This document shows positions 46,869 through 57,004 of a DNA stretch of 64,000 nt, piece after piece (the first letter of the stretch is position 1; the number at the start of each line of letters is the position of its first letter). Location: NCBI GenBank assembly GCA_946480695.1, contig CAMLKG010000013.1, positions 50,419-114,418 on the forward strand, written 5' to 3'. The position numbers were made by a program, and so were the translations under genes. A model generated the notes under the pieces. That model did not search any database, was not told where the DNA came from, and saw only the letters and a list, made by a program, of their open reading frames with translations. The DNA is from an uncultured Cellvibrio sp. Its GTDB lineage: Bacteria > Pseudomonadota > Gammaproteobacteria > Pseudomonadales > Cellvibrionaceae.

Positions 46869-47287
46869 ATCACCCAACAATTGTCGGGCAGCCTGCGGAC
46901 TGATGATGGTTTCGGGTTTGAAACGGGCAGCACAGTGGGGTTTGGGGCCGGGGATAATGCACAGACCGATGTCGCCTTTGCAACGCAGGCTATTAAACCA
47001 TCCACACGGGGAAGTCGATAGAGGCGGAGATCGCCACGCATGAGCGCGTCGGTAACCGTTTGGTAAATTTCCCCCGGATGGTTACTGCCAAACTTAATGG
47101 GACTGGCAGATGCACGCCGAAGAATACTGAACCAATCGTGAGGTTGTAGTGAAAGGCTCGCAATTAATTGGAATGTTGAGTAAGGATCGTCGCGATACAA
47201 GCATCCCGATGATGATTGCGGAGCTGTATAGCGATCAGTCAACTCGTAAGCCTGGCCATCGAAATGCATGAGGGTGAGATTAATCAT
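46841..47287 (-). pseudogene. N-terminal part of the same polymorphic toxin, ended by a frameshift
   Basis: A 148-codon ORF starting MINLTLMHFDGQAYELTDRY. Around 46976-46980 the coding signal leaves this frame: after VDGLIACVAK the continuing protein (GDIGLCIIPGPKPHCAARF) is found in the frame of the downstream 46026 ORF, so one base appears to be missing in an A-rich CAAAGG. Together the two parts would form a protein of about 420 residues. The segment holds a roughly 60-residue unit ending in GEIYQTVTDALMRGDLRLYRLP, echoed in the other fragment by GSINEVLQLLAKGELLAYKIP: an internal duplication. The last 12 or so residues of this ORF are out-of-frame readthrough. Confidence 0.65.
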
Positions 47288-47411
47288 TGCAGCATCCTTG
47301 TTACAAGGTTGGATAGTTGCGGTAAGTTTATCCGCACTATTTTATGTGTCCAGAATTTTAATCTCGTTTTGTGTCGTATTCCGCGAGGGAAAGATGGTCC
47401 TCCTCCCACAG

Positions 47412-48788
47412 CTAGCGCGTTAAATTATTCATCCATTTTTTACTGGCGATGCGTTTGATCACCGGTATAAATTTCAAGCCATCCTCCAAAAACATCAGCG
47501 CATATAAATATACAAAAGTGATGTTGGTGAAGAACACCGCCATGACATAAATCGGCAAACCAAAAACCCACATGACAATGGTATCGGTAACCAAGGTGAA
47601 ACGGTTGTCGCCACCTGCGCGTAGCACACCGATAATACGCATCATATTAATAACCTTTACCCATACCAGCAGGCAAAAAACACCGAGGGTGTTAAACAAC
47701 AAATCCGTCGAAGCAGAATCCAATTGGTCAAAAACAGTTAGCATCCAGGGGCGGGCAAACCACAGCGCGACACAAAAAATGACAAGCAAAACAAAAGTAA
47801 TGCGATCAAAAAATTTGTGCAGATGCCAGGCGGTTTCATTATTGCCCGCGCCCAATTCACGCCCGATCAACACCGCCGATGCATTGGCGAGGCCGACAAA
47901 CAATGCGAAGAACGCGCTTTCAATCGGAACGATTACTCCCATCACCGCCAATGCGGATGTGCCCGCATAACCGGTTACCAAATGATAGGTAGAATTTCCC
48001 ACGGCCCAAATCGCATAATTGGCAACCAGGGGTAATGAAAACGCAAGGTAGCGATGAATTTGGATTTTATCCAACCCCATACGCAATTGCGCAAAGGTTA
48101 ATGCGAAGCCATGCTTTCGCGCATAAATCCATCCAACAACGATAAACAATTGCAACGCGCGCGCACCCAGTGTTGCCCATGCGGCACCGGCAACACCCAG
48201 GGCCGGGAATCCCCAGTTACCGCCGATTAATGCGTAGTTACCAGCAATATTCAACGTTGCCGCAAACACACCGGCAATTAACGGCATGGTGGTACTACCC
48301 AATGCGCGTAAGGAGGCCTCGTAAATAACAATCCATTGGGTTAATAACAATACCGGCGCGGTGATAATCAAATATTGTGCGGCAAGCGTTACCACAGCGG
48401 GATCGGGGTTGATCCAGCCCACCCAGGTATTTGAGGCAAAACCAAAAACCAATGTAAACGGCAGCATCACCACTGTGCCCACCAATAAGGTTACCGCCAG
48501 GGTACGCTGGCAACTGGAGAAATCCTTTGCCCCAGTATATTGCGCGACGAGAATGCTGCACCCGGTGGCCAGGCCGCTCATTAATACCAATAATAGAAAA
48601 TGGATTTTTGCCGCAAGGCCAACAGCGGCTATCGCATTCGAGCCCAGGTCGCCAACCATAATGACGTCCGCCATGCCCAACAGGGATTGCAATAACATTT
48701 GCACGGCAACGGGCAGCGATAACAAAATCACCCCACGCCAAAACCTGCGCTTGTCATCCAGGGTAATTAATTCAGGGGTAGCGACCAA
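47412..48788 (-). CDS. MATE family efflux transporter
   Basis: A 458-residue inner-membrane exporter with 12 predicted segments in two homologous halves, using sodium or proton gradients to expel drugs or metabolites. Seen: LPVAVQMLLQSLLGMADVIMVGDLG (membrane segment 1-2, the family start), CSILVAQYTGAKDF, and NASAVLIGRELGAGN in the second half. The start is TTG at 48788, with CGGAG seven bases upstream; no ATG is available before residue 31. The substrate is unknown. Confidence 0.92.
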   Translation of the reverse strand: MVATPELITLDDKRRFWRGVILLSLPVAVQMLLQSLLGMADVIMVGDLGSNAIAAVGLAAKIHFLLLVLMSGLATGCSILVAQYTGAKDFSSCQRTLAVTLLVGTVVMLPFTLVFGFASNTWVGWINPDPAVVTLAAQYLIITAPVLLLTQWIVIYEASLRALGSTTMPLIAGVFAATLNIAGNYALIGGNWGFPALGVAGAAWATLGARALQLFIVVGWIYARKHGFALTFAQLRMGLDKIQIHRYLAFSLPLVANYAIWAVGNSTYHLVTGYAGTSALAVMGVIVPIESAFFALFVGLANASAVLIGRELGAGNNETAWHLHKFFDRITFVLLVIFCVALWFARPWMLTVFDQLDSASTDLLFNTLGVFCLLVWVKVINMMRIIGVLRAGGDNRFTLVTDTIVMWVFGLPIYVMAVFFTNITFVYLYALMFLEDGLKFIPVIKRIASKKWMNNLTR

Positions 48789-49041
48789 GAAAGGCTCCGG
48801 CGGGGAAACAGGAAACAGCTATTATAAGGTTTGTTGACCCAACGGATTGTTAAAAAGTGGTAAGGCATCGGGCAATACTTTACACAGTGCGACAGGTTAT
48901 ATTGATTGATCGGCAACAAACAACTTTCACTCCTAGTGCATACCGAGGATTTAACATTTCTTAAGAAAAAAATAACGCCAGCGGCTAGACTTGGACCTGA
49001 CAACGAGCCAATAACAAACCTGACAACCTAGTGAGCCGTAT

Positions 49042-50238
49042 ATGCCACCTATTTCGGTTAACACCATCGCCAAACCCCAACGCAGTGAGTTAATAGATTC
49101 CTTGCGCGGCTTTGCGCTCATGGGCATTTGCCTTGTGCACTGCATGGAATATTTCGAACTCTATTGGGTAAACCAGGACCCTACTGTTTTGCACAATGTG
49201 ATTTTCTTTTTATTCGCCGGAAAATCCTACGCCATTTTTGCCATGATGTTCGGCTTAAGCTTTTTTATCATTATGGATAACCAGGCGCGCAAGGGAGTGG
49301 ATTTTACCTATCGTTTTGCATGGCGATTAATGGTGTTACTGGTGATTGGTTATATCCATACGCTTTATTACCTTGGCGATATTTTATCGGTGTTGGGTGT
49401 TATAGGTTTAAGCCTGTTGGCGGTGCAAGGGCTTGGCAATCGCTGGTTATTAATACTCGCCATATTGTGCTTGTTGCAACTGCCCTTTTATTATCAATTT
49501 TATGCGGCCCTGCAAAATTGGCCCGGTGCTAACGATAATCCGGCGCACTGGGCCATGTTTGCCCATGTGTATGGCAGTATCGAAAAATCTGATTTCAGCG
49601 AATTAATTGCACTCAATGCCACCGATGGATTAATTGCTAAATGGATGTTTTTTATTGAGTCCGGTCGTGGCTTGCAATTGATTGGTTTATTTTTAATTGG
49701 ACTGGTGCTGGGACGTATCGGTTTTTTTACCCAACCGGAAAAATTTGGCCGCCTGCGAATGGGGGCCTTGATTATTGCAGTGATAGCAACGGCGGTGTTA
49801 TTCGCGCTGGAAAAATATTTGAAGCAATTACCCGCCACGATTTTCCAGGAAAAAGGACTGGCGAAAATGTACCTTGAACAATTAATCGGTTCTTATTTGA
49901 GTACCGCTATCATGGCTAGCCTGGTACTGCTATTCACCAAGGCTTACTTATGGCAGCGCAGCGGCAAATGGCTCCATTTCCTCGCACCCTGTGGGCGCAT
50001 TAGTTTAAGTATCTACTTAATCCAATCGCTGGTCTGTGTACCCTTGTTTTATCCCTACGGCCTCGGTTGGTACAAAACTATCGGACAAACCAATAGCTTA
50101 TTATTTGGCATCGCGTTTTACGGGCTGCTAATGGTTATTGCACACTGGTGGGTAAAACGTTTTTACTATGGCCCGGTTGAATGGTTATGGCGCAGCGCAA
50201 CCTATTTGACAACCGGGGTTCCGTTCAAACGCGCATAA
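49042..50238 (+). CDS. DUF418 family membrane protein
   Basis: A 398-residue protein with about ten membrane segments: the family start SLRGFALMGICLVHCMEYFELYW in part, FLFAGKSYAIFAMMFGLSFFI, and the C-terminal DUF418 part GRISLSIYLIQSLVCVPLFY and WWVKRFYYGPVEWLWRSATY in part. DUF418 proteins are often described as putative acyltransferase-like or transport proteins, but none is well characterised. Stands alone between the MATE gene and pbpC. Confidence 0.88.
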   Translation: MPPISVNTIAKPQRSELIDSLRGFALMGICLVHCMEYFELYWVNQDPTVLHNVIFFLFAGKSYAIFAMMFGLSFFIIMDNQARKGVDFTYRFAWRLMVLLVIGYIHTLYYLGDILSVLGVIGLSLLAVQGLGNRWLLILAILCLLQLPFYYQFYAALQNWPGANDNPAHWAMFAHVYGSIEKSDFSELIALNATDGLIAKWMFFIESGRGLQLIGLFLIGLVLGRIGFFTQPEKFGRLRMGALIIAVIATAVLFALEKYLKQLPATIFQEKGLAKMYLEQLIGSYLSTAIMASLVLLFTKAYLWQRSGKWLHFLAPCGRISLSIYLIQSLVCVPLFYPYGLGWYKTIGQTNSLLFGIAFYGLLMVIAHWWVKRFYYGPVEWLWRSATYLTTGVPFKRA

Positions 50239-50255
50239 CGTTCGGGCATACAACC

Positions 50256-52682
50256 TTATTCGCGATCATTGCCAATCACCTGAAAGCGCCGTTCCAGTTT
50301 ATAACCGTTTTTATCCATTACCATAAGCTTGTGTATGCCAACGTCCAGAGAAGCTTCACGCTCGTGGAATATTTTGGTTTCACCCAGGTATTGATCATCA
50401 AGGTGCCAATATAACACCGCTGCCGGATCGCGGTGCACAGCGTTGAGAACCACGCGGCTGCGTTTGCCATCCAGGTCGACTGGAATGTAAATGCGGCTCG
50501 ATGCCTGTGGATAAATTAATTCCATGGGTACATCATCGTCCTGTTGCGCGGATTCGGCTACGCAATCTTTCCGCCAGGGCGGCAAAGGTTTGTAATCCGT
50601 GTGGTATTGGCGCCAATAAAATTCCTGTGCTGGCGGAAGCACAAACCAATCGCGCGTTTGCATGTTGCTTACGCTTTCACAATGGTTGTGCACGCGGAAC
50701 TGTTCCATGCTATCCAAATGGACACGCTTATGATGCGGGGTAATTTTTTCAAAATGGCTGTTAACCGGAATTTGAATATCCATGGAGTCACATTGGCCTC
50801 CGGCGAGATAACCATCATCTTTACAAACGGCGATCATTTTTAATGAATGCCCCGGCTTCACAAACCAATTAACGCTGGGTAACGCATCGAACATATCAAA
50901 TAAAATGGGCGCAGCACTGCTTTGTCCACTGATAAATGTGGCGGGCTCGCCTCCCGCATTGCCCACCCATACACCCAATGTATAACGGCCGTTGCTACCG
51001 ATGGCCCAGGCATCACGCAGGCCATAGCTGGTGCCGGTTTTCCACGCAATGGTTTGGCTACCGGCAAAGTCGCGCCAATAATTTTCATTGCCGGGACGCG
51101 CTACCTCAATTAATGCTTGCAATGTCAGCCATGCAGCGCCTTGTTTGATAACCGGTTTAACCAAAGCGGATTGCGCCACTGAATTTTTTTCCTTCGCTAG
51201 CAAATGCACCGGCACTTGCGCTTTATCACCATCGCGCGCAGCGGCGGCGAGGCGCGCATAAATTGCCGTTAATTCCCACAAGCTGGCTTCGGCTCCACCG
51301 AGTATCAGTGTTAAACCATAATCATCGGCCGGACGGAACAAACTGCTCATGCCCATGGCCTGCAACTTTTCCTGGAAGCGACCGATTCCGTAATCGCGCA
51401 ACATACGCACGGAAGGAATATTTAGCGAATGGGCCAACGCATATTGCGCAGGAACAGCGCCACGAAAATTACGGTCGTAATTACGCGGGCTATAGCCGTT
51501 AATTTGTGTGGGAATATCCGGGATTAAACTGGTCGGCGCGAGTTCACCTTCTTGCAACATCAAGCCATATAACAAGGGTTTCAGGATGCTTCCGGTGGAG
51601 CGCGGTCGCTGCAATATATCCACATCCGGCGCAAATAACCTGTTGCGACTAAATGGTTTATTACCCACATAGGCAAGGGTTTCCATCGTTTGGTGGTCAA
51701 TTAACACTAACGCAATATTATTGACGCCTTCATTCGCAAGGCGTGCACTGTGACGCTGCGCAATATGGTTGGCCAATTGTTGCTGGCGGATATCCAGGCT
51801 GGTGTAAAAGAGATGTTTTTCAGGGAATTGTTTTTTTACTGTCGCCAACGCATGGGGCGCAATTTGCGGTAAAGGCTGCGGTCGCTCCGGCAAGGGTTCA
51901 AGCAACGCCAATTGCAGGTCAAGGTCTGATAATAAATGTTGCCGATGTAACCTGCGCAACAAGCGATCACGCTTTTGCTGTAGCACATCACGCTGGCGTC
52001 CGGGATGAATTAATGCCGGGCTGTTCGGCAACACAGCCAATAACGCCGATTCGGCCCAGGACAAATATTCCGGCGAGCGACCAAAATAACGCCACGCGGC
52101 CGCGCGCAGGCCTACAATATTTCCACCGAAAGGCGCGCGGCTCGCGTAGTGGATCAGTAGTTCATCTTTACTAAAATGCCATTCCAATTGCAGCGCGAGC
52201 ATGGCTTCCGCTATTTTGCTGCGCAGGTTACGTGTACTTTTTTTCCCATCCAGCAATAGCTGCTCCTGGCGCAGCAAGCGCGCCAATTGCATACTGATAG
52301 TGCTACCACCGCTTGTCACCTTGCCGGCTGCAATATTCCCTGTTAACGCCCGCACTACCGCCAACAGATTGATTCCCGGGTGGTAATAAAAATAGCGATC
52401 CTCAAACACCAAAAGCGACTGCAAATATTTCGGTGGCAATGAATCTACCGGAGCGAACCGCCATTGCTGGTCTTTCGCAATAGTGGCACCCAGCAGGCTG
52501 CCATCGCGCGCCAATAACAGTGAAGCGTAATGTTGCTGATGCAGCCCGGCGGGTAAAGGGAACCATTGCAGGCCACTGGCAAATACGGCAATAAAAATCG
52601 CACTGAGGAAAAATACTTTACGGCGATGGGACAACATCAGCAACCATCGCCAGCGTTTATGAGTTGAATGGATCCCTTGCAT
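50256..52682 (-). CDS. pbpC: Penicillin-binding protein 1C
   Basis: An 808-residue bifunctional peptidoglycan synthase-like protein. A signal anchor (KVFFLSAIFIAVFASGL) precedes the GT51 glycosyltransferase domain with FEDRYFYYHPGIN and GGSTISMQLARLL. The transpeptidase domain has SILK (RSTGSILKPLLYGLM) as the SxxK nucleophile and WKTGTSYGLRDAWAIG as KTG. A C-terminal BiPBP_C-like beta domain completes the PBP1C layout. In enterobacteria pbpC follows a secreted alpha-2-macroglobulin gene (yfhM); none is adjacent here. A second ATG, 15 codons in, is possible. Confidence 0.95.
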   Translation of the reverse strand: MQGIHSTHKRWRWLLMLSHRRKVFFLSAIFIAVFASGLQWFPLPAGLHQQHYASLLLARDGSLLGATIAKDQQWRFAPVDSLPPKYLQSLLVFEDRYFYYHPGINLLAVVRALTGNIAAGKVTSGGSTISMQLARLLRQEQLLLDGKKSTRNLRSKIAEAMLALQLEWHFSKDELLIHYASRAPFGGNIVGLRAAAWRYFGRSPEYLSWAESALLAVLPNSPALIHPGRQRDVLQQKRDRLLRRLHRQHLLSDLDLQLALLEPLPERPQPLPQIAPHALATVKKQFPEKHLFYTSLDIRQQQLANHIAQRHSARLANEGVNNIALVLIDHQTMETLAYVGNKPFSRNRLFAPDVDILQRPRSTGSILKPLLYGLMLQEGELAPTSLIPDIPTQINGYSPRNYDRNFRGAVPAQYALAHSLNIPSVRMLRDYGIGRFQEKLQAMGMSSLFRPADDYGLTLILGGAEASLWELTAIYARLAAAARDGDKAQVPVHLLAKEKNSVAQSALVKPVIKQGAAWLTLQALIEVARPGNENYWRDFAGSQTIAWKTGTSYGLRDAWAIGSNGRYTLGVWVGNAGGEPATFISGQSSAAPILFDMFDALPSVNWFVKPGHSLKMIAVCKDDGYLAGGQCDSMDIQIPVNSHFEKITPHHKRVHLDSMEQFRVHNHCESVSNMQTRDWFVLPPAQEFYWRQYHTDYKPLPPWRKDCVAESAQQDDDVPMELIYPQASSRIYIPVDLDGKRSRVVLNAVHRDPAAVLYWHLDDQYLGETKIFHEREASLDVGIHKLMVMDKNGYKLERRFQVIGNDRE

Positions 52683-52691
52683 TGCGCGGGA

Positions 52692-53900
52692 TCAGGTAGA
52701 ATGCCCAACCAGCAATAAACTTTGCTGGTAATATTCCGCGCTTTTTTTGTGATCGCCAAGTTTAGTCATCAGGCGCGCAAGTTCCGCCGCCGTTTCCAAT
52801 TGTTGTTTTTGGTTCAGGCTGCGCTGGAAATATTCGCGAGCCAACTCCCACTGTTGGTTACGCTCCATTAAACGGCCCATGGTCAGCAATAAAGTCGCGT
52901 CCTGCGGTTTATTTTTGAGCCAGGATTCTACCGTGCGAATCTGGGAGTGGATTTCTTTCACTTGCAAGCGGCCATAGAGTGCTACCAACGGATCGTACCA
53001 TTGGTTGGCCAGTGCTTTACGAATAATAATTTCTGCTTCCTGGTCCTGATAATTTTCTGCAAGCGCCCGTGCGTAGGCCAGGATAACTTCCGGTGATTTC
53101 TGCAAGCCGCGCGAAAATGATTTCCATAACCTTTGCAAGGTAGGTAAGCGCTCGGCAATTAACAGGGCTTTGGTCTGTGCCGACTGCACATGAATCTTTT
53201 CGCATGCCAGGCGTATTTCCAACGCGTCAAACTCCACATTGGACAGTACTTTGGCCTTTCGCATGACGGGAAATAACTCTTCCAATGCGCGCCAATTTTT
53301 TTGCGCGATATAGATGTGATGCATCAAATCCAATACCGCTGGCTGGCGCGGCATCTTAATATCAATAGGTTTGAGAATATTGATAGCCTCTTCGTAGCGC
53401 CCGGCTTGAACATGCAAGCGCGCACGGGTTAAGGCAACTGGCAACTCGCTTTGGGAGACGGCAAGTGCCTTTTCAAGGATTCTTTCAGCCTCCTGTTCAT
53501 CGCCCATTTCAAAGCTGCTGCGCGCTGCCGCAATGTAGTTTGCGAGCGGGTATTCCACTTTATCCAACGTCCGCGTTAATTTTTTACGCGCTTCAAACCA
53601 ATCGCCGGTGAGGTAATCCACCATGCCATTGGCAGCGCGTTTTTGCGCCCGCTCCACGGAACCGAATAAAAATATTTCGCGGAAACGGCGCGCCATTTCC
53701 ACACCGCCGATCATTAACTGCCGCAGCAACCAAATGCCACCCAATATTAGCGCAGCAACAATCGCGGCTACCCATAAGGTCATTTCAATGGTTTTGGTCC
53801 CGTAAGCAATCAGCAAATAACCATCGCCACGCACCAATAAAAAAATAACCAGCGCAACAGCCAGTAAAAACAAGATCGATTTTAGTAGCCTTTTCCTCAT
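52692..53900 (-). CDS. hemY: HemY, tetratricopeptide membrane protein of the haem cluster
   Basis: A 402-residue inner-membrane protein: two N-terminal membrane segments (SILFLLAVALVIFLLV and WVAAIVAALILGGIWLL), then the HemY N-terminal domain and tetratricopeptide-like helical repeats (about 120-395). It is the usual last member of hemC-hemD-hemX-hemY. Its biochemical role in haem synthesis is not established; it is not the protoporphyrinogen oxidase of the same name in Gram-positives. Overlaps hemX by four bases. Confidence 0.94.
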   Translation of the reverse strand: MRKRLLKSILFLLAVALVIFLLVRGDGYLLIAYGTKTIEMTLWVAAIVAALILGGIWLLRQLMIGGVEMARRFREIFLFGSVERAQKRAANGMVDYLTGDWFEARKKLTRTLDKVEYPLANYIAAARSSFEMGDEQEAERILEKALAVSQSELPVALTRARLHVQAGRYEEAINILKPIDIKMPRQPAVLDLMHHIYIAQKNWRALEELFPVMRKAKVLSNVEFDALEIRLACEKIHVQSAQTKALLIAERLPTLQRLWKSFSRGLQKSPEVILAYARALAENYQDQEAEIIIRKALANQWYDPLVALYGRLQVKEIHSQIRTVESWLKNKPQDATLLLTMGRLMERNQQWELAREYFQRSLNQKQQLETAAELARLMTKLGDHKKSAEYYQQSLLLVGHST

Positions 53901-55042
53901 GGGCGGCCCCCGCGACGGGCTGCCGCCATTTTTTCGCGTTTTTCGATGTACTCCGACAAAGCAGCCGAGCTATTGCTGAAATTTGTCAGGTCAGGCGCGA
54001 TATTTTCCTGCTGCAAGGATTGCAATTCCTCCAACACCGCTTTGGCTTGTTCGTTCAGGTTGTAATATTGGTTTACCCAATTTTGCGCTTTCACCAGGCT
54101 CTCCTGATAGATTCCTTTTTCGTTGCGCAACAGTGCGACCTGGGCTTGCTCCAACATCAACCGTAAATTTTGTTGCAGGAATTTTTGTTCATCTGGTGGC
54201 AGCACCGCGTTGATAGTTTTGCCATGGTCGCGCACACGCACATAGGAACCGAGTTTATTCAGGAGCGTGTAAAAGTTGCGGGTGAGTCTTTGCTTGAAGG
54301 TTTCATCTTCAGGAATTTGTTCTTCGGGTAGCAGGCTTTGGTCCTGGCCGAGCGGCTCGATAAAAGGAATAGCATCTACCTGAGTGGAAAGTGCCGAAAG
54401 GCGCAAGTAAATACCCTCGCGGTCAATCACACCGGCGAGTTTCAGTACGGCGATTTCTTCAGCGAGCAATTTGCGCACACCCACAAGGTCGGCCTGGTCG
54501 ATATCGCGCAACACGTCGTCGGCCGAAATAGCAAGCGCCAGTGCATTCTGGCTATCTTTTTCGAGCAGGATTCGCTGGTCTGCGAGGCGCAGCAAGTATT
54601 GCGCCTCCTGCAATTTCCACTCATCGCGATTCACACTCGATAGGGATAACAAGCGAGCGTTGTTACTATTCACTTGTTCTGCCAGGTCATTGAGGCTGGC
54701 CTGTACCTCTTGCTGCTGCTCAACCAGTTCCTTATCAACTTCGTCTTCCAGCACCTGTTGCTTGGTTTCCATGGTGAGTGTGCTTTGCTCAAGTTGCTCT
54801 CGCAAATTGACGATGGTTTGTTGTTGCTTGTCCATTTGCCGCAACAGGAATGTTCCACCAAAACACACACCTGCCACCAGCAATACGATAAACAGCCACA
54901 CCAGGAAAAAGGCAATATTATAATTTTTTGCCGGCGCAAGCGGCACGCTATTGGTGTATTGCGTTGCATTGGTGTATTGCATCGCGGCACTTGCGGGCGC
55001 CGCAGAGGTATCCGACGGGGAAGGAGGTATTTGGTCTGTCAC
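53897..55042 (-). CDS. hemX: HemX family protein (uroporphyrinogen III methyltransferase-like)
   Basis: A 381-residue protein with a hydrophilic N-terminus, one membrane segment (NIAFFLVWLFIVLLVAGVCFGGTFLL in part), a coiled coil (about 75-135, rich in Gln/Glu/Leu), and the HemX domain with EWKLQEAQYLLRLADQRILLEKDSQNAL in part. It is anchored in the inner membrane facing the periplasm. The annotation as a methyltransferase is historical; no catalytic motif is visible. The start is GTG at 55042. It overlaps hemY. Confidence 0.93.
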   Translation of the reverse strand: MTDQIPPSPSDTSAAPASAAMQYTNATQYTNSVPLAPAKNYNIAFFLVWLFIVLLVAGVCFGGTFLLRQMDKQQQTIVNLREQLEQSTLTMETKQQVLEDEVDKELVEQQQEVQASLNDLAEQVNSNNARLLSLSSVNRDEWKLQEAQYLLRLADQRILLEKDSQNALALAISADDVLRDIDQADLVGVRKLLAEEIAVLKLAGVIDREGIYLRLSALSTQVDAIPFIEPLGQDQSLLPEEQIPEDETFKQRLTRNFYTLLNKLGSYVRVRDHGKTINAVLPPDEQKFLQQNLRLMLEQAQVALLRNEKGIYQESLVKAQNWVNQYYNLNEQAKAVLEELQSLQQENIAPDLTNFSNSSAALSEYIEKREKMAAARRGGRP

Positions 55043-55089
55043 GCTGAAAATCCTATTAAGAACAAAATGTAATTTTACTATTCGTTACT

Positions 55090-55902
55090 TCAATGAGTTG
55101 TTGCGTAATGCGTCAGCGCGCGGGTCATTGCATCATCGGTAGCATTTTCCGCGCATACAATATGGATAAAACCAGCGGCCTCCGCGCTGGCGGCAATGCG
55201 CTGGCTCGGTACCAGCAATGGCAAGGCCAACATTGATAATTTCACTGATGGCGCCACCGCTTGTAGCAATTGCAATAAATTTTCCAGGCTTTCCCCGCTA
55301 TGCACACTCAGTAGGTGTCGCTGTGTGCCTGCGCTGATTTTTTCGCCCAATTGTTGCAATTGTTGGGCCGCCCCTGCCGGCAGACACCGTTCATACAGTT
55401 CGCAATAATCTACCCGGGCACCGCGCTGGCGCAATTCATCACCCATATGGCCGCGCCCGCCACATCCGCGAAAAATAATTATTTTTTCGCCGTCAACCTG
55501 TTGCAACCCGGGCGCGCGCAACAGGTCTTCGCTGGTCATACCGCCGTTACCGCTGGTAGCAAGGTCAGTTACTGCAATACCGTGAGCGGACAATTTTTTT
55601 GCCGTGGTTGCACCTACCGCAAAAAAATCTATGCCGATGGGCAGTTGGGGCCAATAATCCTCCAGCCATTGCATCCCGAACTCGACTGCATTCTGGCTGA
55701 CAAAAATAGCTTTTTGATAAAGGTCAAAATCCAGAATTTTATTTTTTATTGCGCGAATTTTTTCTTCGTTGCTAACCGGTACTATTTCCAGCAAATTTAA
55801 TAGGGTGGAATTAAACCCCGCTGTCGCCAATAGCTGTGCCCATTGATTGGCTTGTTGTTGCGGGCGGGTGATGACCACACAATAATCGCGAGTGTCCCCC
55901 AT
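55090..55902 (-). CDS. hemD: Uroporphyrinogen-III synthase
   Basis: A 270-residue cytoplasmic enzyme that cyclises hydroxymethylbilane into uroporphyrinogen III for haem and sirohaem. Two-domain HemD fold: VVITRPQQQANQWAQLL at the start, KAIFVSQNAVEFG, FFAVGATTAKKLSAHGI, and EKIIIFRGCGGRGHMGDELRQRGARVDYCELYER in part. Starts three bases after the hemC stop, so translation is probably coupled. Confidence 0.93.
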   Translation of the reverse strand: MGDTRDYCVVITRPQQQANQWAQLLATAGFNSTLLNLLEIVPVSNEEKIRAIKNKILDFDLYQKAIFVSQNAVEFGMQWLEDYWPQLPIGIDFFAVGATTAKKLSAHGIAVTDLATSGNGGMTSEDLLRAPGLQQVDGEKIIIFRGCGGRGHMGDELRQRGARVDYCELYERCLPAGAAQQLQQLGEKISAGTQRHLLSVHSGESLENLLQLLQAVAPSVKLSMLALPLLVPSQRIAASAEAAGFIHIVCAENATDDAMTRALTHYATTH

Positions 55903-55905
55903 AAT

Positions 55906-56844
55906 TTATTCCGCGTTTGCGTAGACCTCGGCCAGAATTTTATCGGCACCGGCGGCAAGTAAACGTTCGGCCAATTCCACACCCATTTTTTCAGCGTCAC
56001 CCACCGGACCACTGATTTCGTCAAACAACATTTGACTGCCATCGGGCGCTCCCACCAGGCCCCGCAACCATAATTGGTTATCGCGATGAATAGCATAGCA
56101 GGCAATAGGCACCTGGCAGCCGCCCTGCAAGCGGCGATTCATGGCGCGCTCAGCGATTACTTGTTCCGCTGTCACCAAATGATGGAGCGGTTTAATTAAT
56201 TCGATGGTTTCAGCGTCATTGATGCGACATTCAATGCCCACCGCACCCTGTCCGCCTGCGGGTAAGCATTGCTCCGGCGCAATATACGCGCGGATGCGCT
56301 CCTTGAGTCCAAGTCGAATCAGGCCAGCCGCCGCCAGGATGATCGCATCGTATTCACCATCATCCAGTTTTTGCAGGCGCGTCTGTACGTTGCCACGCAA
56401 AAATTTTACTTGCAGGTCCGGGCGACGCGACAGCAATTGGCACTGGCGACGCAAACTTGACGTCCCAATTACCGCCCCGGCGGGAACCTCATCCAGCGAG
56501 TTATAACGATTGGATACGAACGCATCACGCGCATCTTCCCGCGGGCAAATCACTGGCAAACCCAAGCCTTCAGGGAACTCCATAGGTACATCTTTCATGG
56601 AGTGCACAGCAATATCCGCGTTACCTGCCAGTAATGCCTGTTCCAGCTCCTTTACAAACAACCCCTTGCCGCCCACCTTGGCGAGCGGAACATCGAGGAT
56701 TTTGTCACCCCGACTTGTGAGGGGAACCAATTCAATAACCAGCCCCGGATGGTGCTTTTCCAATTCGGCTTTGACATATTCAGCTTGCCAGAGGGCAAGC
56801 AGGCTTTTACGGGTAGCGATACGTAAACGAAGGGGAGTGGACAT
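55906..56844 (-). CDS. hemC: Porphobilinogen deaminase (hydroxymethylbilane synthase)
   Basis: A 312-residue enzyme that polymerises four porphobilinogens into hydroxymethylbilane. Family motifs: [64 protein letters not shown], and [13 protein letters not shown] with the Cys that carries the dipyrromethane cofactor. First gene of the hemCDXY run, with 160 bp to the symporter gene upstream-facing on the same strand. Confidence 0.97.
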   Translation of the reverse strand: MSTPLRLRIATRKSLLALWQAEYVKAELEKHHPGLVIELVPLTSRGDKILDVPLAKVGGKGLFVKELEQALLAGNADIAVHSMKDVPMEFPEGLGLPVICPREDARDAFVSNRYNSLDEVPAGAVIGTSSLRRQCQLLSRRPDLQVKFLRGNVQTRLQKLDDGEYDAIILAAAGLIRLGLKERIRAYIAPEQCLPAGGQGAVGIECRINDAETIELIKPLHHLVTAEQVIAERAMNRRLQGGCQVPIACYAIHRDNQLWLRGLVGAPDGSQMLFDEISGPVGDAEKMGVELAERLLAAGADKILAEVYANAE

Positions 56845-57004
56845 AAATCGGGCGCTTGGGAGTTAATCAAGGTGCGAATCATAGCACTTGCCCCCCGGAA
56901 AAAGGACATTGGTTGCCTATTTGGAATTAAACCTATGCAGGGATGGGACGCTTTACAGATTTTTGAAAAGACGGGAAGTAAAGGCCCATCCATGGGCCAG
57001 AGGA

